The notes: generated from the sequence alone by a model not told the origin. A stretch of 10,739 bases of DNA from JAHFRG01 sp041495205 (GCA_041495205.1 JBGQCF010000054.1:1-10739); one strand, 5' to 3'. Counted from the first letter of the stretch, positions 1-5,859 are shown. Translations and numbers: made by a program.

Positions 1-329
1 GGTCGCGCCTTTGCACGCGCACGCCAGACGAGACCGATGATGATCGCGAGAGTCAGGTACAGCGCTGCGAATCCGCCGAGCACCGCAACCGGGTTCTGAT
101 CCCAGTACGCCATCACCACCGCCAAGGTGCCGAAGATGATGGCCAAGCTGAAGAAGAACAGCACCAGGAAGGACAGCGTGGCGAGTTGTGCGGCATGCAG
201 CTTCTGCTCTTCGAGCTCGGTCGCCACGAGCTCGACACGCGTCTGCACAATCTCCAGCAGTGTCGACAACACCCGGCGCAGCGAATTCAGCAGCCCGACT
301 GTGCGCGTACCGGAATCGGACCCGGACAT
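1..329 (-). CDS. Phage holin family protein (YqjE-like, PF07332 type), C-terminus beyond window
   Basis: Reading leftward from an ATG at 329, the frame stays open for 109 codons to the window edge, so the C-terminus is missing. Residues ~10-45 form an amphipathic region (GLLNSLRRVLSTLLEIVQTR, then ELVATELEEQK), followed by two hydrophobic segments at ~47-70 (LATLSFLVLFFFSLAIIF) and ~82-100 (VLGGFAALYLTLAIIIGLVW) and a basic end. That layout is typical of the Phage_holin_3_6/YqjE family of small inner-membrane proteins, which despite the name are ordinary chromosomal genes. It starts 5 bp after the DUF883 gene, as in the E. coli yqjD-yqjE pair, so the two are almost certainly co-transcribed. 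No strong ribosome site precedes the ATG, suggesting translational coupling. The molecular role is unknown; membrane or ribosome-linked stress functions are discussed for the E. coli locus. Confidence 0.85.
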   Translation of the reverse strand, partial: MSGSDSGTRTVGLLNSLRRVLSTLLEIVQTRVELVATELEEQKLHAAQLATLSFLVLFFFSLAIIFGTLAVVMAYWDQNPVAVLGGFAALYLTLAIIIGLVWRARAKAR

Positions 330-334
330 GTCGA

Positions 335-646
335 TCAGCGACGCGCCGTCAGCATGCCGAGCAGGAAACCGACCCCGGCGGCGACCGCCACCGACTCCCA
401 CGGATGTTCGCGCACCGTGCGGTCCGCCGCCTCGGCCGCCGCGCGGCTGCGCTCGACGACATCTTCACGCAACTCGTCCACGGCCTCTTTCGTCTTACGC
501 AGGCGTTCCTCAACGCGCGCACGGATTGCGCTCGCGCGTTCACCGGTCTGGCTCGCAGTCGCGCGCAGCAATTCCTCAGTATCAGTGGTCAACGCCTTGA
601 AGTCGTCGACCAGTTTCTTTCTTGCAGCTTCTGTTGCCGTTGCCAT
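335..646 (-). CDS. DUF883 family membrane-anchored protein (YqjD/ElaB-like)
   Basis: This is a 103-residue protein. Residues 1-75 are charged, Ala/Glu/Arg-rich and heptad-like (predicted coiled coil). The conserved DUF883 C-terminus follows: REHPWESVAVAAG at ~79-91, a short glycine-rich membrane anchor, and the terminal TARR. In E. coli, YqjD, ElaB and YgaM of this family sit in the inner membrane by this C-terminal segment and bind ribosomes in stationary phase; the same role here is an inference. The start is firm: AGGAGGT lies 6 bases before the ATG. The gene leads a two-gene unit with the holin-type protein. It has a class II FNR/CRP-type promoter upstream (box 729-742, -10 at 701-706), pointing to induction under oxygen limitation or nitrosative stress. 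Confidence 0.93.
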   Translation of the reverse strand: MATATEAARKKLVDDFKALTTDTEELLRATASQTGERASAIRARVEERLRKTKEAVDELREDVVERSRAAAEAADRTVREHPWESVAVAAGVGFLLGMLTARR

Positions 647-700
647 GAGAGACCTCCTGTTGTGCTACCGGATCGAATGATTCATATCTACCTGTTGTCT

Positions 701-742
701 TTTATACACGTCCCGTGCCCAGGGTTTGTTGATCTATATCAA
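701..742 (-). promoter_or_regulatory. Class II FNR/CRP-family promoter for the DUF883-holin unit
   Basis: A perfect FNR-type palindrome, TTGATCTATATCAA, occupies 729-742. On the minus strand a TATAAA -10 element lies at 706-701. If transcription starts at 694, the -10 is at -12 to -7 and the box is centred at exactly -41.5, the classical class II FNR activator position. The start codon would follow after a ~48-base leader. The sequence does not show which family member binds (Fnr, Anr, Dnr or NnrR share this motif). Confidence 0.75.
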
Positions 743-936
743 CGTCTCGCGTTCACACTGTTGAACTTCTTCCATCCATGTGGTGCTTTTAGCTGTGAAG
801 CCAACCTGTCCGATAGAACCACTCTTCGGGATATCTTGAGTCCGAAACTGACGTTAATACTCGTGAGGACACGAATCCGGTAGACGTACCGTGTTGATCT
901 GACGACGACAGAATACTAGACCTGGGTTTCAAGCAC

Positions 937-954
937 TCGGTCTGAACAGACCGA
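937..954 (-). terminator. Perfect 7-bp hairpin downstream of the glycine-zipper lipoprotein gene
   Basis: TCGGTCT (937-943) pairs perfectly with AGACCGA (948-954) across a 4-base loop, 15 bases past the TAA of the lipoprotein gene. On the minus strand the stem is not followed by a clear U tract, so it is a weak intrinsic terminator candidate, or an RNA-stabilising 3' hairpin. Confidence 0.45.
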
Positions 955-969
955 AGCTCGCTTTCGAAA

Positions 970-1503
970 TTATTGGGGGGAGGAAGACGTAGGAGGCGGA
1001 GGAGGCGGAGGAGGCGGAGGAGGCGGAGGAGGCGCAGCGTAAGTGGCGGGCGCGGGCGGGTTGGAATACGAGAAGCGCCCCGACACGGGAACCCGGTGGC
1101 CCTTCGCATACATGCATTGCACGTAGCCATTGTTGTAACGCTGCTGTACGGTATATCCGGAACTTTCTGCAGCGCCCGTTCCCGCGAGCGCGCCGAACAA
1201 GAGCCCGGTGCCCGCGCCTACGCCTGCGCCTCTGCCGCCGCCAATCGCAGCACCTGCCGCAGCACCCAGCAGCGTGCCCAGCGCAGCACTCCGCACCCCG
1301 CTGTCGCTGGAGGCCTGAGCGGCTGTGGTTCCACCCACCTGCCCGCCCGCGAATTGCCTGCACTCAAAATCGTCTGCGCGAAACTGGTCGAAGCTTTTCC
1401 CCGTGCCCGGCAGCACCATAACGCTGGGGCCTTCCGGCATGGTCGTGCACGCACCCACGAGGAGCAGCAGCATCAGGGGCGAGAGTCGAAATACGCGTGT
1501 CAT
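970..1503 (-). CDS. Glycine-zipper outer-membrane lipoprotein with polyproline C-terminus
   Basis: This is a 177-residue protein. Its signal peptide ends in a clear lipobox (LVGAC, Cys19), so a lipid-anchored envelope protein is expected. Residues ~74-112 are a glycine zipper (GTLLGAAAGAAIGGG and GAGVGAGTGLLFGALAG), as in many SlyB/YMGG-like lipoproteins where such segments pack in membranes. The conserved stretch YTVQQRYNNGYVQCMYAKGHRVP (~117-139) is typical of this family. The tail (158-171) is 14 consecutive prolines, encoded by a 9-bp tandem repeat. GGGAG precedes the ATG, though with long spacing. The gene starts 18 bp after the Tyr/Pro-rich secreted protein gene, so the two probably form an operon. 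Exact function is unknown. Confidence 0.88.
   Translation of the reverse strand: MTRVFRLSPLMLLLLVGACTTMPEGPSVMVLPGTGKSFDQFRADDFECRQFAGGQVGGTTAAQASSDSGVRSAALGTLLGAAAGAAIGGGRGAGVGAGTGLLFGALAGTGAAESSGYTVQQRYNNGYVQCMYAKGHRVPVSGRFSYSNPPAPATYAAPPPPPPPPPPPPPPTSSSPQ
991..1035 (-). repeat. Five tandem 9-bp units encoding polyproline
   Basis: On the plus strand the unit AGGAGGCGG occurs five times head to tail, the last with one mismatch. On the coding strand each unit reads as three proline codons (CCT/CCG). Slipped-strand change by whole units would keep the frame, so the proline tract can vary in length without breaking the gene. Confidence 0.95.
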
Positions 1504-1521
1504 GGGTCGAGAACTCCCGGG

Positions 1522-1890
1522 TTATGAGCCAGGAGGTGGCTGGGGCGCTACCCGCTGCCAACCTCCGGGACATTCTTTGACGTAAGGATAATAGGCATTC
1601 GCATCGGCGCAGTAATACCAATACGCCTGAGACTGCATCGGTGCTGCCTGCCCACCACTCCCCTGCTCAATGTAGGCCGGTGGTGCAACAGGCGCTGTGA
1701 GAGCCGGCGGGTAGTAATAGGGATAGGGGTAGGGAGAATAATAGTAAGGAGCAGGATAATACCAAGGTCCAAAAAGAAGCGGCGCACCGATAAAGACACC
1801 AAAGCGCGCATGCCCGCCACGGTCAGCCAGCGCCGCCCCGCTCGCCAGCGCTCCCAGCAGAATTATGACCAGCATTGACGTTAACTTCAC
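1522..1890 (-). CDS. Secreted Tyr/Pro-rich protein with paired-cysteine C-terminal motif (paralogue 1)
   Basis: This is a 122-residue protein starting at GTG (1890), with GAGGAGG upstream supporting that choice. Residues 1-22 are a signal peptide ending ALA. A short linker is followed by a Tyr/Pro-rich region (~42-62, repeated YYP/YPYP) and a conserved end: YWYYCADANAYYPYVKECPGGW, then QRVAPQPPP. The two cysteines of this end could form a disulfide in the periplasm. The motif is widespread in small proteobacterial secreted proteins, but I know of no assigned function. The protein is paralogous to 2258-2716, and the last ~83 bp of shared coding sequence are about 92% identical in DNA. It is followed after 18 bp by the lipoprotein gene, probably in one operon. 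Confidence 0.85.
   Translation of the reverse strand: MKLTSMLVIILLGALASGAALADRGGHARFGVFIGAPLLFGPWYYPAPYYYSPYPYPYYYPPALTAPVAPPAYIEQGSGGQAAPMQSQAYWYYCADANAYYPYVKECPGGWQRVAPQPPPGS
1554..1636 (-). repeat. 83-bp direct repeat, copy 1 (with 2296-2378)
   Basis: By eye this block matches 2296-2378 at 76 of 83 positions without gaps, while the middle parts of the two genes have diverged. It covers the codons of the WYYC...CPGGW motif. Tandem duplication with later gene conversion, or strong purifying selection, would explain it. Confidence 0.85.
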
Positions 1891-2078
1891 GATTGCCTCC
1901 TCTTCGCGGAAGAAAAGTCATAGTCGCAACTATATTTACGGCAGCCCGAAACAGGATTGGTTCCCTGATCTGAATCCGACTTTGACATGACCTCTCCTCT
2001 CAAACCGCTCCAACCCGTGTTATCGGTTAGGATTATATCAGCGTCCTTAAGCGCATAAAGAGCATCGAAGCGCAATTT

Positions 2079-2123
2079 TGTAACACAATGTTACAGATTC
2101 CTCCGCTGTCAGGATATGTTACA
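2079..2123. promoter_or_regulatory. Putative operator: TGTAACA-CAA-TGTTACA palindrome plus a third half-site
   Basis: A perfect 7-3-7 palindrome (TGTAACA at 2079-2085, TGTTACA at 2089-2095) is followed by a further exact TGTTACA at 2117-2123. GTTACA half-sites of this kind are used by OmpR/RstA-type response regulators, but the regulator here cannot be named. The distance to the 1890 start codon (~190 bases) would imply a long leader or distant control. Confidence 0.45.
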
Positions 2124-2168
2124 AAAATTCCGCTCGCGCAAAAATTCTAATGACATTGCGGTGATTAA

Positions 2169-2220
2169 ATGGCAACTGTCATACTGCGCTTTTCAACGCA
2201 GATATTGTCAACGGTGCCAT
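2169..2220 (-). terminator. Imperfect inverted repeat downstream of paralogue 2
   Basis: The outer arms ATGGCA (2169-2174) and TGCCAT (2215-2220) pair exactly, as do the inner arms CTGCG (2184-2188) and CGCAG (2197-2201); the arms between match partly. It begins ~38 bases past the stop of the 2258-2716 gene. On the minus strand only a weak ATTTAAT follows, so terminator function is uncertain. Confidence 0.35.
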
Positions 2221-2257
2221 ACTTAATATAAAAGTTTACTCTTCTGGACTAATAATT

Positions 2258-2716
2258 CTAATAATTGGATGCAGGGGGCGCCTGCGGCAATACCTGCTGC
2301 CAACCTCCGGGACAGTCTTTGACGTAGGGGTAGTAGGCTTTCGCATCGGCGCAGTAATACCAATACCCCTGGGACTGCTCAGGTGCCGCTTCCCCCTGTT
2401 CAATGTAATCCGGCGATGAGTACGGCATCGCGGCAACCGGCGGATAGTAATAGTAGGGATATGAATAGGGATAGGGGTAGGGGTAATAAAAAGGCGCAAA
2501 GAACGGAGCGCCTATGATAACAACGCCAGAGCGGAAATGCCGGTGAAAATGACCATTACGCACCACCGCAAATCCAGAGCGCGCCGATGAATGAAAGTGA
2601 CTGCCATGAAACACCGGAGAACCGGATTGCCCAAATGAATGACCGCCACGAGCCAGCGCGGGCCCACTTGCTACGGCTCCCAACAGAATCGCGAGGAGTA
2701 CTGAGGTCAACTTCAT
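2258..2716 (-). CDS. Secreted His- and Tyr/Pro-rich protein with paired-cysteine C-terminal motif (paralogue 2)
   Basis: This is a 152-residue protein with an ATG start and AAGGAGGG 6 bases upstream. The signal peptide covers 1-22 (ends PALA). A Ser/His-rich stretch follows (~26-63, with FHGSHFHSS and GHFHRHF), which could bind metal but is not shown to. Next is a hydrophobic GVVIIGAPFF segment, then a Tyr/Pro-rich stretch (~79-94), and the conserved end WYYCADAKAYYPYVKDCPGGW. Compared with the 1522-1890 paralogue it carries the extra His-rich insert. Expected location is periplasm or outer envelope; function unknown. It has its own ribosome site and 126 bp of upstream sequence, so it is probably transcribed separately. 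Confidence 0.85.
   Translation of the reverse strand: MKLTSVLLAILLGAVASGPALARGGHSFGQSGSPVFHGSHFHSSARSGFAVVRNGHFHRHFRSGVVIIGAPFFAPFYYPYPYPYSYPYYYYPPVAAMPYSSPDYIEQGEAAPEQSQGYWYYCADAKAYYPYVKDCPGGWQQVLPQAPPASNY
2296..2378 (-). repeat. 83-bp direct repeat, copy 2 (with 1554-1636)
   Basis: This is the partner of 1554-1636, with seven mismatches and no gaps by eye, lying in the paired-cysteine region of the paralogous gene. Confidence 0.85.
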
Positions 2717-2842
2717 GATTGTCCCTCCTTCCGAGAAGATAAGGACATATCAACGTCGTATATTACAACTGCGACAGCTCGATATCAAATAGGTTCCGGC
2801 ACCTGACTCCGGCTTTGGCAAAGAAAGGAGAATCGCATGCTC

Positions 2843-3037
2843 TTATTTAAACTGCGTCAGCAATGCCAGGATTACAATTAACACTGTCAGCGCCTGTAAT
2901 CCAACTCTCTGGAACATCAGTTTATGACTTTGACGAAAATCGGCATCACCACCTTGCACCATGGAAGCGATGCCCCTCAAAAGTGCCCATACTGTTGCCA
3001 GCATTCCTAGAATGACTATGACCGTGACTACGTCCAT
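2843..3037 (-). CDS. HIG1-domain/twin-transmembrane-type small membrane protein
   Basis: The likely product is 64 residues, starting at the ATG at 3037, because AAAAGGAGG lies just upstream; the longer in-frame start at 3130 falls across the regulatory box. Two membrane helices (~4-24 and ~46-61) flank a polar loop GGDADFRQSHKLMFQRVGLQ, with the basic-His and M-x-x-RVGLQ pattern of bacterial HIG1-type twin-transmembrane proteins (DUF2909 is a similar family). In mitochondria and in Rhodobacter-type bacteria such proteins associate with cytochrome c oxidase. A role as an oxidase assembly or stability factor is therefore plausible but inferred; no oxidase gene is in the window. A perfect FNR box (3114-3127) precedes it, fitting low-oxygen control. 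Confidence 0.82.
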   Translation of the reverse strand: MDVVTVIVILGMLATVWALLRGIASMVQGGDADFRQSHKLMFQRVGLQALTVLIVILALLTQFK

Positions 3038-3113
3038 ATAACGCCTCCTTTTTACGGCCTGTTGCCGCGCCCCGTTAATGGTACCAATGAAGCATTTTTC
3101 CGCAGCTAATATC

Positions 3114-3127
3114 TTGATATGGATCAA
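3114..3127 (-). promoter_or_regulatory. Perfect FNR-type box upstream of the HIG1-type gene
   Basis: TTGATATGGATCAA is an exact TTGAT-N4-ATCAA palindrome. If centred at -41.5, transcription would start near 3079 and the -10 would be TTCATT (3091-3086), a poor match, as is common at activator-dependent promoters. The box lies 77-90 bases before the ATG at 3037. Confidence 0.68.
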
Positions 3128-3259
3128 CACCGATGCAACTAATTAGCGGCAGATGTCTTTCCGGACACCGGGTTGCGGTGCCACATCACTGCTGGACGTA
3201 TGCGAGGAGGTTACGGGCAAGCGCGGACAGCCCGGGGCGAGGCAGGAAAGGCCTCGGCG

Positions 3260-3291
3260 AAAACCCGGCCTTTTTCCTTTCATAAGGCCGG
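3260..3291 (-). terminator. Rho-independent terminator after the outer-membrane protein gene
   Basis: Read on the minus strand, CCGGCCTT pairs perfectly with AAGGCCGG (8 bp) around an 11-base loop, then G and four Ts (3263-3260). It starts ~43 bases past the stop of the barrel protein gene, after a partial repeat copy. On the plus strand no T tract follows, so it acts leftward if at all. Confidence 0.62.
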
Positions 3292-3297
3292 CGTCCC

Positions 3298-3326
3298 AAA
3301 AAATTCGTCTCTGCCCTCTGGTATTC
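3298..3326 (-). repeat. Dispersed repeat, copy A (partial, one end only)
   Basis: It matches the right end of the family: AAAAAATTCGTCTCTG, a CCC-like stretch, then TGGTATTC. The rest of the element is absent. It lies just past the stop codon of the outer-membrane protein gene. Confidence 0.7.
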
Positions 3327-3333
3327 CCAAAAG

Positions 3334-4119
3334 TCAGTAATGCAGGCCAACAATCAGCTTGAATACCCAGCGATCAGAAGCAGGTGTAAGCCCTCTGCCG
3401 ACACCGAAATTCAGCTCCAAACCTTTTATCTCCGCATCCACCACGCCGTAGAGCATCTCGCTCTGCTGCGACAAATGCCCGAGGTTGTTGAGTGTCCCCA
3501 TATCGTTGTACATCTCGATTCCCAGTGCATAGTCAGCCCCCGTCTTATAAGCGACCTTGGTATCAATGCTTAATGCTACGGGGCTGCTATTCTGTCCTGA
3601 AAAACCCCAATCCAGATTTGGATTAACCGCAAACAACCATGAACCGCTGCGGAAGCCGTAGATGCCCTTGAGCTGCGCATTCCATGGTTCCTCGGCAAAT
3701 CGACGGGAAATTCTTCCGAACTCGAAATTCGCACCCCAGAAAGAACCCTCCATAACGTCGTGGTCAGCGATGTACTTGATCCGCAACTTTTCCCCTTCGT
3801 AACTTGCCCGGTCACCGGGACCTAAAGTAGAAAGCAGGTACAAACCCATTTCAATATTTTTATTGATCCCGTAATAGAATTCCGGCGTCAGGCGATAGAC
3901 GCCATCAGGTGGTTGAGCACCGGGATAATCAGGTGTTTTGCTGCCCGAGGCTACGTAGCTGTTGTGAATGTCCGCTCCGAAGTGACCAGGCTCGGTAATG
4001 TCATCTAGATAAACCTGGATTTCCTCCGGGGCGGCTGCGCAGGTAGAGCTAAAGGCACTCAGGAAACCCGCAGCCAGCATAAAAGTCCATGCCAGCAATA
4101 GATTTTCAGAAAGTCGCAT
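3334..4119 (-). CDS. Putative outer-membrane beta-barrel protein
   Basis: I use the ATG at 4119 (261 residues) because it gives a compact signal peptide (MRLSENLLLAWTFMLAAG..., cleavage near CAAA-PEE). In-frame ATGs at 4149 and 4194 would put a long polar stretch before it, and none has a good ribosome site. The mature protein begins VYLDDITEPGHFGADIHNSYV and continues as alternating-polarity, Gly/Asn/Tyr-rich strands joined by short turns (for example EFYYGINKNIEMGLYLL and GLELNFGVGRGLTPASDRW). It ends in VFKLIVGLHY, a hydrophobic strand with a C-terminal aromatic residue as in barrels handled by BAM. I do not recognise a specific channel family, so substrate and function are unknown. A terminator follows, and partial repeat copies flank both ends. 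Confidence 0.8.
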   Translation of the reverse strand: MRLSENLLLAWTFMLAAGFLSAFSSTCAAAPEEIQVYLDDITEPGHFGADIHNSYVASGSKTPDYPGAQPPDGVYRLTPEFYYGINKNIEMGLYLLSTLGPGDRASYEGEKLRIKYIADHDVMEGSFWGANFEFGRISRRFAEEPWNAQLKGIYGFRSGSWLFAVNPNLDWGFSGQNSSPVALSIDTKVAYKTGADYALGIEMYNDMGTLNNLGHLSQQSEMLYGVVDAEIKGLELNFGVGRGLTPASDRWVFKLIVGLHY

Positions 4120-4210
4120 TGGCTGGCGAATGAGCTGCGTGCTATCCATGCATTTCCGAAAATTGCCATTGAAAGAGATTGAACATGTGCACAAGAAAAC
4201 CTTGACCCCT

Positions 4211-4235
4211 GATTCGTCTCTGAACCTTGGTGTTC
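4211..4235 (-). repeat. Dispersed repeat, copy B (partial, one end only)
   Basis: It contains GATTCGTCTCTGAACC followed by TTGGTGTTC, the right end of the family. The preceding TTGACCCCT resembles another element end, so this may be the remnant of a nested or collapsed pair. It lies 31 bases beyond the stop of the 4267-4566 cytochrome gene. Confidence 0.6.
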
Positions 4236-4266
4236 AGCATTAGGGTGAATTGGTGGCGAATAGCCG

Positions 4267-4566
4267 CTAATACTTGTAAAAGCGGTCGTTCAGATATTGG
4301 GTCACATCATCCACTTCTTCTTTACTCCAATGGTATCCCTTGTAGCTTTCCCATCGGGTGACCGATTGACGAATTTCGGAGACCGATTTAGCCGTCCGAT
4401 TGGGCCGCTCGCTCACGCTTTTCGTGTGGCATTCGTTGCAATCTGTTTCGTAAAGAAGCTTGCCGCGCGCCGCATCAGCGGCACTCGACATCTCACTGTA
4501 TCCGCCAAATGAGACGGCAATCATCAGGAGAGCACAAAGTTTGATTAAAAGGTGTCGGAGTCGCAT
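4267..4566 (-). CDS. Small periplasmic monohaem c-type cytochrome
   Basis: This is a 99-residue protein. Residues 1-30 are a signal peptide (basic start, LCALLMIAVSFGG core, cleavage near SSA-ADA). One haem site, CNECH, is at 43-47. The C-terminus WSKEEVDDVTQYLNDRFYKY is the terminal helix seen in a group of small cytochromes c. After cleavage no methionine remains, so the sixth haem ligand is not Met; His79 (KGYHW) is the obvious alternative, or the haem is five-coordinate. The electron partner is unknown. The ATG lies inside the left end of repeat copy C and has no good ribosome site, so either the gene uses an element-supplied start or expression is weak. NnrS lies upstream, across that repeat. 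Confidence 0.85.
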   Translation of the reverse strand: MRLRHLLIKLCALLMIAVSFGGYSEMSSAADAARGKLLYETDCNECHTKSVSERPNRTAKSVSEIRQSVTRWESYKGYHWSKEEVDDVTQYLNDRFYKY

Positions 4567-4642
4567 TTTTCGGCTGAACGCTGAATGCCAGAAGTGAAAT
4601 TATAACGCATCAAAAATAATTCGTCTCCGACTCCTAGTAACT
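4553..4642 (-). repeat. Dispersed repeat, copy C (near-complete)
   Basis: The left end GTCGGAGTCGCATTTTT and right end AATTCGTCTCCGACTCC are near inverted repeats of each other (shared GTCGGAG). The internal part resembles the family (CTGAACGCTGAATGCC, then GAAGTGAAATTATAA). The right side continues into TAGTAAC. It fills the space between the NnrS gene and the small cytochrome, and its left end contains the cytochrome start codon. Confidence 0.88.
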
Positions 4643-4674
4643 GCCGATGTTTCCGATTTCTGCAAACAGTCTCA

Positions 4675-5859
4675 CTAGCCGCTACGGCCGTCGATGCGTG
4701 GGCGGGAAAGAATCGGCCAGAACATTGCCGAAAATAGCAGGAAGGCGATTGACCAAAGTGCTCCAGAGATGATAATTGCGGCAAGATAAAGCTGCGGCGC
4801 AATCAGCGGGAGGAACACGCGCACTGCAGCCGCGAATTGAACGAGCGCATAGGAGGTGGTCTCAATCATACTTGCCTGCAGTGGCCGCCCGGTGTGGCCG
4901 CGCGCGGTGCGAGTCATCATCCCGATAGTAAGGCCACCAATTGCGCCGACAGTGAGGGCATGGGTTGCCGGGCTCACCGGAATCATCCCGAGCGCGGCGA
5001 GCGCGTGCAGCGCAAGGTACACTGCTATCCACGCGTAAGATGCATGCAGGATCCAGAGAATTGGGCGTCCCGTGGTGAGCCACGGTTTCCACAAGGCAAG
5101 CCGTGCGGCGTGCGCCGCTGCGGCTATCGCCGCAACTGCGGCAATTGCCATCGGCGGGAAATTTAAGAAATCGGCTGCAAGCAAGGCAAGCACGCTACCG
5201 AGGGCAGTGCGTTCAAGCCAAGGAAGGCGCACGACGTTTGCGCCCGGCACTGCGTTGGCGGTGAACATCGGAATCACGCGCCCGCCCATCACTGCCATAA
5301 GAAATAAAATGAGGTTGAGCCCAAGTTGCAGGCCGCGCTGCACCGGAAGTTCGATCAACTGCGCCATGGCGAGGTGGAATGCAAGGTTCGCTGCGCCGAG
5401 CCCGAGCAGGAGTGCGATCAAGAAATAGTTGCGGCGGTTTCGGCTTGCGAAAAGCGGCACGGCCATGCCTGCCGCGGCGGCGAGCGCGAACGCGGTGTCG
5501 GCTGCCGCAGCGAGCATAGGCCAGGGCGTCAGTACCAGTACGCGGCCGGCAAGCCAGAGCGTGGCGATCGCGGCGAGCACCGCGCCGGTCGGCGTGGGCC
5601 GATTAGTCCAATTGCGGCCCGCGGTAAAGAGAAAGCCCACGATGACCGCGAAGGCATAACCGAAGATCATCTCGTGTGCATGCCAGAGAGGGTTCGGTAG
5701 ATAGACGTGCGAACCGAGCCAGCCGGCGAACTGCGCAACCCAACATCCGACCGAGAGTGCAGCAAACAGCCCGGCGAGCAGGTAGAACGGCCGAAAGCCG
5801 AGATTCCATAGCGCGAATGCCTGCGCGGATGGTAAATGCTGAGATTCGTCGGTAGACAA
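4675..5859 (-). CDS. nnrS: NnrS family haem/copper membrane protein
   Basis: This is a 394-residue, strongly hydrophobic protein with about 12 predicted membrane helices. Family hallmarks include FALWNLGFRPFYLLAG at the N-terminus, PLWHAHEMIFGYAFAVIVGF (~57-76) with the paired histidines, GGRVIPMFTANAV (~192-204), LHASYAWIAVY (~271-281), and HALTVGAIGGLTIGMMTRTA (~300-319) followed by RGHTGRPL. NnrS proteins are haem- and copper-containing inner-membrane proteins of denitrifiers and related bacteria, linked to protection against nitric oxide and nitrosative stress. No ATG fits the conserved N-terminus; TTG at 5859 is the only start before an upstream stop at 5887-5889, with no strong ribosome site. 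The gene looks GC-richer than its flanks. A TATAAT on the minus strand (5921-5916) may be its -10. Confidence 0.93.
   Translation of the reverse strand: MSTDESQHLPSAQAFALWNLGFRPFYLLAGLFAALSVGCWVAQFAGWLGSHVYLPNPLWHAHEMIFGYAFAVIVGFLFTAGRNWTNRPTPTGAVLAAIATLWLAGRVLVLTPWPMLAAAADTAFALAAAAGMAVPLFASRNRRNYFLIALLLGLGAANLAFHLAMAQLIELPVQRGLQLGLNLILFLMAVMGGRVIPMFTANAVPGANVVRLPWLERTALGSVLALLAADFLNFPPMAIAAVAAIAAAAHAARLALWKPWLTTGRPILWILHASYAWIAVYLALHALAALGMIPVSPATHALTVGAIGGLTIGMMTRTARGHTGRPLQASMIETTSYALVQFAAAVRVFLPLIAPQLYLAAIIISGALWSIAFLLFSAMFWPILSRPRIDGRSG

Larger units (their letters stand above)
647..969. other. 323-bp intergenic region: promoter of DUF883 gene and 3' end of lipoprotein gene
   Basis: The left part (647-745) carries the ribosome site and FNR-type promoter of the DUF883 gene. 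The right part (930-960) carries a perfect hairpin just past the lipoprotein stop. The middle (~745-930) shows no plausible gene; open frames through it lack ribosome sites and family resemblance. Confidence 0.6.
1891..2257. other. 367-bp AT-rich intergenic region with regulatory-looking palindromes
   Basis: No gene is visible. It holds the ribosome site of the 1890 gene, a TGTTACA palindrome cluster (2079-2123) and a ~52-bp imperfect inverted repeat (2169-2220). It lies upstream of the 1890 operon and downstream of paralogue 2, so it should contain that operon's promoter and possibly the terminator of paralogue 2. Confidence 0.6.

Noticed and set aside
1..329. Prophage, suggested by the holin-type protein
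   Set aside because: This family is common as a chromosomal yqjE-like gene beside DUF883; no other phage gene is present.
188..883. Long plus-strand frames at the left edge
   Set aside because: They overlie the DUF883 and holin-type genes, which have clear domain signatures, operon spacing and a promoter on the minus strand.
973..1527. Plus-strand frame with a poly-arginine start
   Set aside because: It is the complement of the polyproline lipoprotein gene, whose lipobox, glycine zipper and family match are decisive.
2837..2881. 14-residue plus-strand frame with a good AAAGGAG site
   Set aside because: It overlaps the 3' end of the HIG1-type gene in antisense, has no recognisable product, and such short frames with a chance ribosome site are expected.
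3038..3130. Longer start (95 residues) for the HIG1-type protein
   Set aside because: The extension overlaps the FNR box, has no ribosome site and is not hydrophobic, while the ATG at 3037 has a strong AAAAGGAGG.
3131..3259. Possible structured RNA or riboswitch in GC-rich intergenic DNA
   Set aside because: A perfect hairpin (3238-3256) is present, but I could not match the region to a known riboswitch or small RNA by eye, and the adjacent terminator belongs to the opposite gene.
4545..4802. Minus-strand 85-codon frame through repeat C
   Set aside because: It is out of frame over the nnrS 3' end and the repeat; its composition is that of a shadow frame.
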